Shown: one piece after another, positions 14,671 through 23,042 of the stretch
How the letters are laid out: each line of letters opens with the position of its first letter
Position numbering within the stretch: the first letter of the stretch is position 1
IMG/VR virus record: IMGVR_UViG_3300043436_001464
Coordinates: 1-24,550 of that record
Source of the DNA: a virus
DNA length: 24,550 nt
Reading direction: 5' to 3' (one strand)
Notes under the pieces: model-generated
Databases searched by the model: none
What the model saw: the letters and a program-made list of their open reading frames with translations, nothing else
What the model was told of the DNA's origin: nothing
Translations under genes and position numbers: made by a program

Positions 14671-15201
14671 ATGGCTAAGATATATATAAAAAGTGATGAA
14701 TATTCGGAACCAGTTAAAACTTTTTTAAAAAGATATATTAGACAAGAAACTCCTTACAACTTAGCGGTCCACGAACAAAATGCTGACATATGCATTAGTC
14801 TTTTTACCCCAGAATATCCAGCAGAACAAAGATTTTTTGCATATCTTTATAACAATGACGAGAGCATGGAAGAGCTTGCAAATAAAATTTATTATCAATG
14901 CTCTAAAGCAGAAATTATGACTAATAAAATTTCTAAAAGATCTATTCCAAGAAATGAATATGAAATAGATTTTAAATGTCCTACACTTTGTATAAACCTA
15001 ACGAATGATTCTATAGAAATAGATGAAGAAGTTTACGCTTTGGTAATTGGTCAAGGTATAGTTTCTTACCTTAATCCTGGAACTGTATTTGATACTTTTT
15101 CAGTAAAAGATAAAATTAAAAAACCAGGGGATAAAAGTTTTGTTAATAGAAAGTATGTTCAACAACCAACAAATAATTCAAAACTTTTATTTAAGAAGTA
15201 G
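14671..15201 (+). CDS. Degenerate amidase-like protein of unknown function
   Basis: A 176-residue soluble protein from ATG 14671. An in-frame ATG at 14653 overlaps the previous gene and would add six residues. Strand and helix order resembles the C-terminal two thirds of Amidase_3 N-acetylmuramoyl-L-alanine amidases. NADICISLFTP matches the place of the zinc-binding ADLFISIHAN strand, EQRFFAYLYNNDESMEELANKIYYQ that of GTETYYY...LAxxI, and FKCPTLCINLTNDSI...EVYALVIGQGIVSYL that of the MPAVLVEvGFiSN...A.AIA.GI end. The metal-binding His and the catalytic Glu expected at those places are absent (Phe and Asn here), as is an N-terminal GHGG. If the resemblance is real it is a non-catalytic relative. 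The comparison was made by eye and is tentative. The 3' end overlaps the convergent minus-strand gene by 11 bases. Confidence 0.65.
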   Translation: MAKIYIKSDEYSEPVKTFLKRYIRQETPYNLAVHEQNADICISLFTPEYPAEQRFFAYLYNNDESMEELANKIYYQCSKAEIMTNKISKRSIPRNEYEIDFKCPTLCINLTNDSIEIDEEVYALVIGQGIVSYLNPGTVFDTFSVKDKIKKPGDKSFVNRKYVQQPTNNSKLLFKK

Positions 15202-15412
15202 ATAAAGAAATATATCCTTTAATTCTTTCTATCAAATTAATTCCTGGATAAAAAGATGATCTGCATCCAAGGCAGTAAAAGAAAACTTTATCGCTGCTGT
15301 CAACTCTAGAAATAATAGTATCATCAGGATCAAACTGACATTCTATTTTTAATGCTTTATTATTTTTTACAAGATCGTTATAATGATTAACTTCTTGAAT
15401 TGTTAGATCCAT
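15191..15412 (-). CDS. Small Cys-containing protein, only minus-strand gene
   Basis: A 73-residue protein read from 15412 down to 15191. On the minus strand the ATG is preceded by AAGGAGA with six bases of spacing, a good ribosome site, which makes this a real gene and not a shadow. The sequence has an N-terminal helix (QEVNHYNDLVKNN), then LKIECQFDPDD (Cys25) and FYCLGCRSSFYPG (Cys47 and Cys50), a pattern consistent with a small metal-binding knuckle, and ends ERIKGYISLS. Similar small phage proteins with xFDPDDxx and a CxxC exist, with no known role. It converges with the gene ending at 15201 (11-base overlap) and diverges from the reductase, so it needs its own promoter, probably TGATAAAAT read on the minus strand at 15461-15453. 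Confidence 0.72.
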   Translation of the reverse strand: MDLTIQEVNHYNDLVKNNKALKIECQFDPDDTIISRVDSSDKVFFYCLGCRSSFYPGINLIERIKGYISLSTS

Positions 15413-15478
15413 TTGCTTCTCCTTGAATACTCGTGTAGAATGTATCTATTACATTTTATCAGAAGGACGTGTTACAAA
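15413..15478. promoter_or_regulatory. Divergent intergenic region between the minus-strand gene and nrdJ
   Basis: In 66 bases it carries signals in both directions. On the minus strand, ATTTTATCA at 15453-15461 reads TGATAAAAT (TG, one base, TAAAAT), and the ribosome site AAGGAGA lies at about 15418-15424. On the plus strand, TAGAAT at 15436-15441 directly preceded by TG is a weak -10 candidate, and AGAAGGA (15461-15467) is the ribosome site of nrdJ. The minus -10 and the nrdJ ribosome site share one base, so the two units may interfere. Confidence 0.45.
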
Positions 15479-17422
15479 ATGTCATTTATTGACTCCAACG
15501 GATCTATAACAGATCCATACCGCAACTTTATTCATATTTCAAGGTACGCTCGATGGATTGAAAGCGAAAATCGCAGAGAAACCTGGCAGGAGACTGTTGA
15601 TAGGTATTGTAACTTTATGAGAGATCATCTGGTATTAAATCACGGATATAGTCCAAATGCAAAAATATTTGGTGAAGTTAGAGAAGCAATCCTAAACCAT
15701 CACATAATGCCCTCTATGAGGGCTCTGATGACCGCTGGACCTGCTTTAGAAAGAGATCATATCGCAGCATACAATTGTTCTTTCATTGCTGTAGATAGCC
15801 CTAGAGCCTTTGATGAGGCTATGTACATTCTTATGAATGGTACTGGAGTTGGATTTAGTGTTGAGCAAAAGTATATCAATCAACTTCCAGTTATTTCAGA
15901 ATCATTTTTTCAAACAAATACAACTATTGTTGTTGATGATTCAAAACTTGGTTGGGCTAAAGCTTACAAAGAATTGATCGCCCTTCTTTATCAAGGTCAA
16001 ATTCCAAACTGGGACACCTCAAAGGTAAGACCATCTGGTGCAAGACTAAAAACCTTTGGTGGTCGTGCTTCTGGTCCTGAGCCGTTAGTTGACTTATTTA
16101 ACTTCACAATTGAAACCTTTAAGATGGCTTCAGGAAGAAGACTTAAGTCAATTGAAGCACATGACATTATGTGTAAGGTTGGAGAAGTTGTTGTTGTTGG
16201 TGGAGTTCGCAGAAGTGCCTTAATCTCTCTTTCTAACTTAGATGACTTTGAAATGGCAAAGGCAAAGAGTGGACAATGGTGGGAAGGAAATTCTCAAAGA
16301 GCCCTAGCGAATAACTCTGCTGTTTATAATTCAAAGCCAAATACTGCACAGTTCCTTCGTGAATGGCGCAACCTTTACGAATCAAAGTCAGGAGAGCGTG
16401 GAATCTATAACATGGATTCTGTTCGTAAGCATATTGACAAGTTTGGTCGTAGAGACTCAAGCCTTGTTGGTGGAACAAATCCTTGTGGAGAAATTCTTCT
16501 TCGTCCAAATGAATTTTGTAATTTAACCGAGGTTGTAATTGATGCAACTGATACAAAAGAAACCCTGCTTGAAAAAATTAGACTTGCTACTATTTTAGGA
16601 ACATGGCAATCTACTTTGACTAACTTTAAGTACATTAGAAAAACTTGGAGAGACAACTGTGAAGAAGAAAGACTTCTTGGAGTGTCTTTGACAGGCATCT
16701 ATGGAAATAAGATTACTGCTACAAATGGAAAAGCTCTTGAGGCACTTCTTGATGAGATGAGAGATCTATCTGTTTCAGTAAATGAAAAAGAGGCTAAGTC
16801 TTTAAATATTAATCCATCAGTATCAATTACTTGTGTAAAGCCTTCAGGAACTGTCTCACAGCTTACAGGAGTATCCTCTGGCATCCACCCATGGTATTCA
16901 GAATACTATGTAAGAAGTGTTAGAGCAGATAATAAAGATCCTTTAACACAGTTCTTGAAAGATTCTGGAATTCCATTTGAGCCAGACGTTATGAAGCCAG
17001 AAGTTACAACAGTATTCTACTTCCCAATCAAGGCTCCAAAAAATGCAGTTATAACAAAAGACTTGACTGCAATTGATCATCTTGAAATGTGGAAGACTTA
17101 TCGTACACACTGGACAGAACATAATCCTAGCGTTACTGTAAATGTTGAAGAAGATGAATGGATGCGTGTTGGTGCTTGGGTATTTGACAACTTTGATTCA
17201 ATTGGTGGAGTTTCATTCCTTCCTTCAGTTGAGCACTCTTACAAGCAAGCCCCGTACCAGGAGATTTCAAAAGAAGATTATGAGTCTTGGTTAAGCAAGA
17301 TGCCTGACTCAATCCGATGGGAAATGCTTTCACTATACGAAACAACAGATGGAACAACTGGAAGCCAAGAGCTATCCTGTGTTGCTGGAGCATGTGAGAT
17401 TGTAGACATTTCAAGTAATTAA
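15479..17422 (+). CDS. nrdJ: Adenosylcobalamin-dependent class II ribonucleoside-triphosphate reductase
   Basis: A 647-residue enzyme that reduces ribonucleotides to deoxyribonucleotides for phage DNA synthesis, using vitamin B12 to generate the thiyl radical. It matches the monomeric Lactobacillus leichmannii type. The redox pair is Cys100 (AAYNCSFIAV) and Cys347 (NEFCNLTEV). The radical Cys336 sits with Asn334 and Glu338 in GGTNPCGEIL. The two C-terminal relay cysteines are Cys634 and Cys639 (SCVAGAC). The spacing 336/347 equals that of C408/C419 in the Lactobacillus enzyme. NGTGVGFSVEQ (120-130) and the KPSGTVSQLTGVSSGIHPWYS region are also typical. All key residues are present, so it should be active. 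The open frame extends to 15413, but ATG 15479 follows AGAAGGA and gives the family-like N-terminus. Its length is about 90 residues below the 739-residue Lactobacillus enzyme, in keeping with other phage versions. Confidence 0.96.
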   Translation: MSFIDSNGSITDPYRNFIHISRYARWIESENRRETWQETVDRYCNFMRDHLVLNHGYSPNAKIFGEVREAILNHHIMPSMRALMTAGPALERDHIAAYNCSFIAVDSPRAFDEAMYILMNGTGVGFSVEQKYINQLPVISESFFQTNTTIVVDDSKLGWAKAYKELIALLYQGQIPNWDTSKVRPSGARLKTFGGRASGPEPLVDLFNFTIETFKMASGRRLKSIEAHDIMCKVGEVVVVGGVRRSALISLSNLDDFEMAKAKSGQWWEGNSQRALANNSAVYNSKPNTAQFLREWRNLYESKSGERGIYNMDSVRKHIDKFGRRDSSLVGGTNPCGEILLRPNEFCNLTEVVIDATDTKETLLEKIRLATILGTWQSTLTNFKYIRKTWRDNCEEERLLGVSLTGIYGNKITATNGKALEALLDEMRDLSVSVNEKEAKSLNINPSVSITCVKPSGTVSQLTGVSSGIHPWYSEYYVRSVRADNKDPLTQFLKDSGIPFEPDVMKPEVTTVFYFPIKAPKNAVITKDLTAIDHLEMWKTYRTHWTEHNPSVTVNVEEDEWMRVGAWVFDNFDSIGGVSFLPSVEHSYKQAPYQEISKEDYESWLSKMPDSIRWEMLSLYETTDGTTGSQELSCVAGACEIVDISSN

Positions 17423-17433
17423 AACCCTATTTG

Positions 17434-17442
17434 TGATAAAAT
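17434..17442 (+). promoter_or_regulatory. Candidate extended -10 promoter before the 1215-residue protein
   Basis: TGATAAAAT (TG, one base, TAAAAT) lies in the 36-base gap after nrdJ. A transcript would start near 17449, at the ribosome site AGAGGT (17448-17453) or a few bases from it. The same nonamer occurs on the minus strand at 15461-15453. Confidence 0.4.
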
Positions 17443-17458
17443 AGATTAGAGGTACTCA

Positions 17459-20400
17459 ATGTCTTACAAAAATGCAAATCTTTATGCTTCAAGAGTGTTT
17501 GCAGAGCACCCAATTGCTTTATGGTCCTTAGATGAAGATTACTTTTTTCTTTCACTAGTTTCTGAAGGTGACAAGAAGATTACTAACTCTACATGGTCAA
17601 TTTCTGGTGGAGAATATTCTACATCAACAACTTTTCCAGAAAATGCACCAATTGTAGGAGACTATACTAGTAAGTTTTTTATTCCAGTATCTTCTAGTTC
17701 TCAGTATATTGACATTGTTGGAGATCCTATAGTTTATCAAGACTCTATTGATGAGGCTAAAGGAAGTATTTGTTTTAGCTTAAATGTTTTTGCTCCAGTT
17801 GGAAAAAATGTTGCAAGCTATGATATAGGATTTATTTTAGGGGGACAAAGACACTATTTAAATCATATAGTTGAAGCAGAAGGATCCTGGCAAAAAATTT
17901 CTTATACAAAGCAACTTACTTCAACAGAAAATTTAACACCATTTATAAAAATAAACTATAGTGACAATTTAGAAACGGGAGAAGTAAATTCTCCTGTGTA
18001 TATAAATGGTCTGTCTGTAGGACAGTGGTCAGAACCATATAATCATAAAAATACTGGAGTTTTTTCAGAAGAGTTGCCAGAGAGCCTAACCTCATTGCTA
18101 CCGTATGCTGGATTTTTAAAAGGATTAAGGTTAGACGCTTATGGATTTAATGATTTAGACGATGCTTATATTATTCAAGAAAGAAAAAGACTTCTTGCAG
18201 AAAAAGCAAATGTCCCTATGGTGTATGGATCAAGAAACAACGTTTCAATATTTTCAAAAAATACACTAGAACTATTTGAAGATTTTACAACTGGTGGATC
18301 TTCTTTTGAATCTGTATTTATAGATTTAATAGATGGAGGATCTTCTAGTGCTACTTTTACAAGTTCTGTTGACGGAGGAACTTCTTCTTATGTAGATGAA
18401 GATATTTTGCTTCCATCAATTATTTTTCCAGGAAAAGGATTTTTAAACAATTCTGGAAAGTACACAAATTTAACTGCAGAATTCTGGTTAAGAATAAACA
18501 ATGAAAGTGTTTCTCCAGTTAGAATATTTGGACCACTTACCTCAGATGATGGAATTTATGTAGAATCAAGTTTTATTACAATAAAAGTTGGAGAGTATGT
18601 TAAGTCGTATTTTATTGGAAGCTGGTATAGACCAATGCTTGTTCATTTTAATCAAAGCCCAAATGAAATATCTTTAATGATTAACGGAGAAAAAGTTATT
18701 TCTATTCCAGTTGATTTAGAGTTAATAGAAAGCTTAACATCAGAGACTGAAGATTTCTTAGGATTTTTTGGAGATAGTAAAATTTCTATTTTTGAAATAG
18801 ATTGCTTCTCTATATTTCCATACATAGTATCAGAACAAGTTGCAAAAAGAAGATACGTCTATGGTCAAGGAGTAGAAGAACAAGATAGCCTGTTAGAAAA
18901 TATTAATGGTGATCTTCATCAAATTGATTTTGCTTTTTCTGGTTACGGTTCAACAATTAGCTATCCAGATAGAACTCAATGGGATAGTGGGTACTTTAAT
19001 AATTTAAAGGTAGACTCATCAGGATTATCTTTAATAGACTATAATTTGCCAGAAGTTTTATTTAACTATGTTTCTGCATCAGCAACAGTAACACAACTAG
19101 AAAGTGAAAACTTTTTATCCTCATTTGAATCAGATAACTTTTTAATTCAAGATGAGACCTATCCTTTTATATCAATGTCTCCAAGTGCAAATTATTCAAA
19201 TTACTATGGAACCCTGTATTTCTCTAAATTAAATCAATTAAATCATCCAACCTCTTCCGTGTATGGAATTTTTAAAGCACCACAAGGAGTTAGTCAAGAA
19301 CAGACTATTTTATATTTTGAAAACTCTAGAAACAATGACTACTTTAAGGTAGCCCTAAGTTCTGGTAGTTTGCAATATATTTATAATGGATCAGTTTTAA
19401 CTAACACTCCTGTAGCTAGTGGAGAGTTCTTTGCAGCTGGATTTGATATAGATAAAATTTCAACAACTTATGCTTCGCAAATAAAAAACTTCTTTTCAAA
19501 TACTGAAACTATATCCTTTAATGTGGCTGGGTATGGACAAAGCAAGTTCTATGGAAAGATGTTTTCTTTAACAATTAATAATAGATTCTATACAGAAAAA
19601 GATTCTTTGTTTAATGAATTTGGAATTGCAGAAAAAACCTTTACTGGAGATAAATTCTCTTACGTTGGATCATACACGCTAGTTCCAAAAATGTCTAACT
19701 CTACGGTTTATTTAGATATAGCATCTTCAGGATATTGGGAAAGCTCTATTCCACTATCCTATTTTGGAAAATACATAATTGATTCAAAAGGAAATAGGGT
19801 ATATGATTTAGATTTAATTCAGTTTAATATTGATGCTCCAACTAGTCCGTTTTTTACAGGGGATCAAGTCTCTACAGATTTTCAAAATTCTAGTCCAGTA
19901 AAGCCTTACATAACTTTACAGGAAAAAACAAATGTTGGTATGGTTCCCTATACAGATTATGTTTTAACTAGACCAATATCTCAAGAAAATAAAATTTTGA
20001 ATTTTGATGAAGAAAGTGATTTAGAAACAACAAAGTTTCTTGTGTCAGATGGAACAGTAATATTCCCTCCAGACTTTGTAGGAAATTTCTCAGACTATTA
20101 TATAGGAGTTCATGTTGAATTGAAATCAAGTGGAACAAAAACTAATAACTTAAAGGTTAAGAGAATGTCTTTCGCATCCCTGTCATTTGATGAATCAGAA
20201 TTCTTTGGAATAAATACTACTGGTGGAAGAAAAGTTTATCCAATTGTAAAGACACAAGACCAATATGTCTACGATCAAAAGAATCCAGTAATCATAGATA
20301 TTGAATCTAGTCCTTACTTATATTTAACTAAAAATTCTGGAATACATGTTGCACCATACTTAGAAGAAAGCGGTCTTGAAAGAGGACTGTCTTTTCCAAT

Positions 20401-21106
20401 TAATCCAGAACTAAGATCTAGCTTTACAGCAGCTGGAATTCAAATGTTTGTTATGTTTGACAAAGAAAGACTTTTTTCTTCAAGACAACTATTGGGAAGA
20501 ATTATTTCATCAGATAGATCTGTAGACATTGTTCTAATTCCAGAAGAGGATCAAAAAAGAGCATCTTTAAAGTTTTTTGACACATTTACACAGAATGAGG
20601 AAACTGGATTTAAAGCATTTTTGAATGGAAGATTCAGTGACAACATTTTGATTAGACCACTTGAATGGAATGTTCTAACTGTTTCTTTTGAGTCTGATTC
20701 TTTTGAGTTAAATTCAAGAATTGCACAGTTAGAAATTTATTCAGGAATAGTTGTTAACAACGTTGCTATCTTTAAAAAGTCTACTGAAGTTTCTAGCATA
20801 TCAGAATCTTCAAATGAATGGATAAATATTCTTAGAGAGCTAGACGTTTATGGGGCAGCTCAGCCAGAATTTGATTGGCAATATTGGGACTCTCTTAATT
20901 CTGGAAGTGCTTCATGGGCAGAAGTTCTTAACTTCCAAAGAAACCCTGCAGTAAGAATTACTATTAATGGAGAAGGAATCTTTAACTCATATACTGGTCT
21001 TTCTTCTGTAGTATCTGACGATAATAGCATTCTAAATGTCAATTTTGACAGTATAAGACTGTTTAATGACGTAACTTGGGACACTTTTGTGACAAAACCT
21101 GTATAG
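17459..21106 (+). CDS. Large virion structural protein with several lectin-like (LamG-type) domains
   Basis: A 1215-residue protein, with AGAGGT six bases before the ATG. The N-terminus YKNANLYASRVFAEHPIALWSLDE is a phage signature I associate with large minor tail or appendage proteins. Residues about 75-195 form a carbohydrate-binding-like beta sandwich (FILGGQRHYLNHIVEAEGSWQKISYTK...FIKINYSD...YINGLSVGQWS). Residues about 317-420 are a concanavalin A/LamG-type domain (LTAEFWLRINN...IYVESSFITIKVGEYVKSYFIGSWYRPMLVHFNQSPNEISLMINGEKV). Similar folds probably recur at about 598-720 and 960-1105. There is no signal peptide, no membrane segment, and no protease or glycosidase motif. It lies between the reductase and the head module, ahead of the portal. 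It is likely displayed on the virion and binds glycans; the exact place is unknown. Confidence 0.78.
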   Translation: MSYKNANLYASRVFAEHPIALWSLDEDYFFLSLVSEGDKKITNSTWSISGGEYSTSTTFPENAPIVGDYTSKFFIPVSSSSQYIDIVGDPIVYQDSIDEAKGSICFSLNVFAPVGKNVASYDIGFILGGQRHYLNHIVEAEGSWQKISYTKQLTSTENLTPFIKINYSDNLETGEVNSPVYINGLSVGQWSEPYNHKNTGVFSEELPESLTSLLPYAGFLKGLRLDAYGFNDLDDAYIIQERKRLLAEKANVPMVYGSRNNVSIFSKNTLELFEDFTTGGSSFESVFIDLIDGGSSSATFTSSVDGGTSSYVDEDILLPSIIFPGKGFLNNSGKYTNLTAEFWLRINNESVSPVRIFGPLTSDDGIYVESSFITIKVGEYVKSYFIGSWYRPMLVHFNQSPNEISLMINGEKVISIPVDLELIESLTSETEDFLGFFGDSKISIFEIDCFSIFPYIVSEQVAKRRYVYGQGVEEQDSLLENINGDLHQIDFAFSGYGSTISYPDRTQWDSGYFNNLKVDSSGLSLIDYNLPEVLFNYVSASATVTQLESENFLSSFESDNFLIQDETYPFISMSPSANYSNYYGTLYFSKLNQLNHPTSSVYGIFKAPQGVSQEQTILYFENSRNNDYFKVALSSGSLQYIYNGSVLTNTPVASGEFFAAGFDIDKISTTYASQIKNFFSNTETISFNVAGYGQSKFYGKMFSLTINNRFYTEKDSLFNEFGIAEKTFTGDKFSYVGSYTLVPKMSNSTVYLDIASSGYWESSIPLSYFGKYIIDSKGNRVYDLDLIQFNIDAPTSPFFTGDQVSTDFQNSSPVKPYITLQEKTNVGMVPYTDYVLTRPISQENKILNFDEESDLETTKFLVSDGTVIFPPDFVGNFSDYYIGVHVELKSSGTKTNNLKVKRMSFASLSFDESEFFGINTTGGRKVYPIVKTQDQYVYDQKNPVIIDIESSPYLYLTKNSGIHVAPYLEESGLERGLSFPINPELRSSFTAAGIQMFVMFDKERLFSSRQLLGRIISSDRSVDIVLIPEEDQKRASLKFFDTFTQNEETGFKAFLNGRFSDNILIRPLEWNVLTVSFESDSFELNSRIAQLEIYSGIVVNNVAIFKKSTEVSSISESSNEWINILRELDVYGAAQPEFDWQYWDSLNSGSASWAEVLNFQRNPAVRITINGEGIFNSYTGLSSVVSDDNSILNVNFDSIRLFNDVTWDTFVTKPV

Positions 21107-21109
21107 TCG

Positions 21110-21118
21110 TGGTACAAT
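21110..21118 (+). promoter_or_regulatory. Extended -10 element giving a probable leaderless head-module transcript
   Basis: TGGTACAAT is one base from the TGGTATAAT of cassettes A and B. It ends six bases before the ATG at 21125, so the predicted transcription start is at that codon, and there is no Shine-Dalgarno sequence in the 18-base gap. A leaderless mRNA for the start of the head module is the simplest reading. Confidence 0.5.
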
Positions 21119-21124
21119 AATGTC

Positions 21125-21496
21125 ATGGATTATCTAGAAGGATTACAAAAACTGCCAAACAAGCCAAAAGTAAGCTACGTTGAAAACGATGCTGAATATG
21201 GTCTATATGTTTGGAAAACAGAAACAGGCAGAGTATTTGGAGATGGAGATGGAAGTTTTATGAACATTCCAGCCAGAAAATATGATTTAACTGCTATTAA
21301 TAGAATTACACAAGCTGCAGCACATTATGGAGCTGGTCCAGGCAAGGCAGTATTTATGCCAGGAGTTACAAGAATTACAGAAGAAGAGCATTCTGTTCAA
21401 ATTGACAGAATGAAGCAGGGCTATATTCCAAGTGAATTCGATACTGGTGCTTTTGCTGATGCTGCAAGGGGGCTAAAAGAGCATGGAAATGACTAA
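21125..21496 (+). CDS. Hypothetical protein upstream of portal
   Basis: A 123-residue soluble protein I do not recognise. The N-terminal half is strand-like and aromatic (YVENDAEYGLYVWKTETGRVFGDGDGSFMNIPARKYD, residues 17-53). The middle is a helix followed by a Gly-rich turn (LTAINRITQAAAHYGAGPGKAVFMPGVTRIT, 54-84). The C-terminus is charged and helical (EEEHSVQIDRMKQGYIPSEFDTGAFADAARGLKEHG). Its 3' end overlaps the portal start by 14 bases, so it is translationally linked to portal. Its position directly before portal is where some phages encode a small terminase-linked or head-completion protein, but nothing in the sequence confirms that. The start is fixed by the probable leaderless promoter; there is no other ATG nearby in frame. 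Confidence 0.7.
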   Translation: MDYLEGLQKLPNKPKVSYVENDAEYGLYVWKTETGRVFGDGDGSFMNIPARKYDLTAINRITQAAAHYGAGPGKAVFMPGVTRITEEEHSVQIDRMKQGYIPSEFDTGAFADAARGLKEHGND

Positions 21497-23042
21497 TGAA
21501 GTAATTGCTAGAATTGATAATCTAGACAAGAATAAGCCATCTGCAAATAAAACAGATGACTTTATGACAGAATCAGATCTTGTAAAAAGTTTTGATGGAA
21601 TTGATGCAAACTTTAAGAGAAGAATTTCAAGGATGAGCAAAGCCTACACTGGTCAAGATGGTGCAAAGTCTAAGCAGCTATTTCCAGAACAAGATGTAAC
21701 TACAGCCTATGGTCTTTTTGACGTTGTTTTGCCACCATACAATCTTGATGAATTAGCATTCTTTTTTGATAACTCTTTTGCAAACCATGCTGCAATTAAT
21801 GCAAAGGTTGCAAACACCGTTGGTCTTGGGTACGGTTTCATAATGTCTGATATTGTTAAAGCAAGAATAGAAGAGATTGAAGATACAAATCAAAGAGTTA
21901 GAGCCCAAAGAAAAGTTGAAAGAGCAAAGTCTGAACTTGCAAATTGGCTTGAAGAACTAAATGATGAAGATACCTTTACTCACGTCCTTGAAAAAGCAAT
22001 GACGGACTATGAAGCAACTGGTAACGGATATATTGAAATTGGAAGAAAGAATACTGGAGAGATTGGATACATTGGTCATATTCCTGCTACAACAGTTCGT
22101 GTAAGACGTATGCGTGATGGCTATGTACAGATTGTAAATCAAAGAGTAGTTTATTTTAAAAACTTTCAAGACAAAAAAACAATAAATCCTGTAACAGCAG
22201 ATCAGAGACCAAATGAACTTATTCATATTAAAAAGTACAGCCCTAAGAACACATACTACGGAGTTCCAGATGTTGTTTCTGCTGCAACATCAGTAGTTGG
22301 AGATCAGCTTGCTGCAAGATACAACATTGATTATTTTGAGAATAAAGCAGTGCCAAGATATATTGTTACATTAAAGGGTGCAAAGCTAAGTTCAGAAGCA
22401 GAAGATAAGTTGTTTAGATTCCTACAGTCTGGTCTTCGTGGACAAAACCATAGAACACTTTATATCCCACTTCCTGGAGATGGTCCAGACAACAAGGTTG
22501 AATTTAAAATGGAGCCAGTTGAAAATGGAATTCAAGAAGGCTCGTTTGATAAATACAGAACTTCAAACGTTCACGACATTCTTATGGCACATCAGGTTCC
22601 AATTTCAAAAGTTGGATCAGACCCTGGCAGTTCAATTGCATCTGCACTTGTTTCAGACAGAACTTTTAAAGAGCAGGTTGCAAGACCGTCTCAAAAGAAT
22701 TTAGAAAAAACAATCAATAAACTTATTAAAGAAAAAACAGACATTCTTTTGCTAAAGTTTAATGAACTAACTTTGACTGATGAAAATACTCAAAGTCAAA
22801 TTGATGAAAGATATCTAAGAGCACAGGTTGTTGTTCCAAATGATATCAGACCTAGACTTGGACTCCCAGTAGTTCCACAAGGAGACACTCCAGTAGTTAT
22901 GACCCCTCAACAACGTGCAGAACAGAATGCTCAAATGTCTGGAACAAGACAAAGAGATCAGCAAAGAACTGATCAGGCATCTGATTCTACTTCAACCACT
23001 ACAGGAAGAAATCCTGGTGGCGAAGGAAGATCTGTAGTATAA
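21483..23042 (+). CDS. Phage portal protein
   Basis: A 519-residue portal, which would form the dodecameric ring at one capsid vertex through which DNA enters and leaves. The pattern is that of the Phage_portal/PBSX-like family. It includes AFFFDNSFANHAAINAKVANTVGLGYGF (about 95-120), the helical and wing region ending GNGYIEIGRKNTGEIGYIGHIPATTVRVRR (about 180-210), ELIHIKKYSPKNTYYGVPDVVSAATSVVGDQLAARYNIDYFENKAVPRYIV (about 244-295), and the crown-side helix ISKVGSDPGSSIASALVSDRTFKEQVARPSQKNLEKTINKLI (about 377-418). The last 45 residues are Gln/Thr/Ser-rich and probably disordered. ATG 21483 follows AAGGGGG with 10 bases of spacing; ATG 21489 is an alternative two codons on. It overlaps the preceding gene. 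The protease and then the probable capsid gene follow in standard order. Confidence 0.93.
   Translation: MEMTNEVIARIDNLDKNKPSANKTDDFMTESDLVKSFDGIDANFKRRISRMSKAYTGQDGAKSKQLFPEQDVTTAYGLFDVVLPPYNLDELAFFFDNSFANHAAINAKVANTVGLGYGFIMSDIVKARIEEIEDTNQRVRAQRKVERAKSELANWLEELNDEDTFTHVLEKAMTDYEATGNGYIEIGRKNTGEIGYIGHIPATTVRVRRMRDGYVQIVNQRVVYFKNFQDKKTINPVTADQRPNELIHIKKYSPKNTYYGVPDVVSAATSVVGDQLAARYNIDYFENKAVPRYIVTLKGAKLSSEAEDKLFRFLQSGLRGQNHRTLYIPLPGDGPDNKVEFKMEPVENGIQEGSFDKYRTSNVHDILMAHQVPISKVGSDPGSSIASALVSDRTFKEQVARPSQKNLEKTINKLIKEKTDILLLKFNELTLTDENTQSQIDERYLRAQVVVPNDIRPRLGLPVVPQGDTPVVMTPQQRAEQNAQMSGTRQRDQQRTDQASDSTSTTTGRNPGGEGRSVV

Noticed and set aside
15413-15478. Upstream extension of nrdJ to 15413
   Set aside because: The extra 22 residues would begin next to the start of the divergent gene, have no ribosome site, and do not resemble the reductase N-terminus; ATG 15479 follows AGAAGGA.
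15500-15516. GGATCT/AGATCC inverted repeat near the nrdJ start as an operator
   Set aside because: Only six base pairs, inside the coding sequence, with no second copy; not distinguishable from chance.
16233-17414. Minus-strand open frames inside nrdJ
   Set aside because: The reductase frame is complete with all catalytic cysteines; these frames have no start signals and no family pattern.
22438-22704. Plus-strand open frame inside the portal gene
   Set aside because: Out of frame with a clear portal gene, and it lacks a ribosome site.
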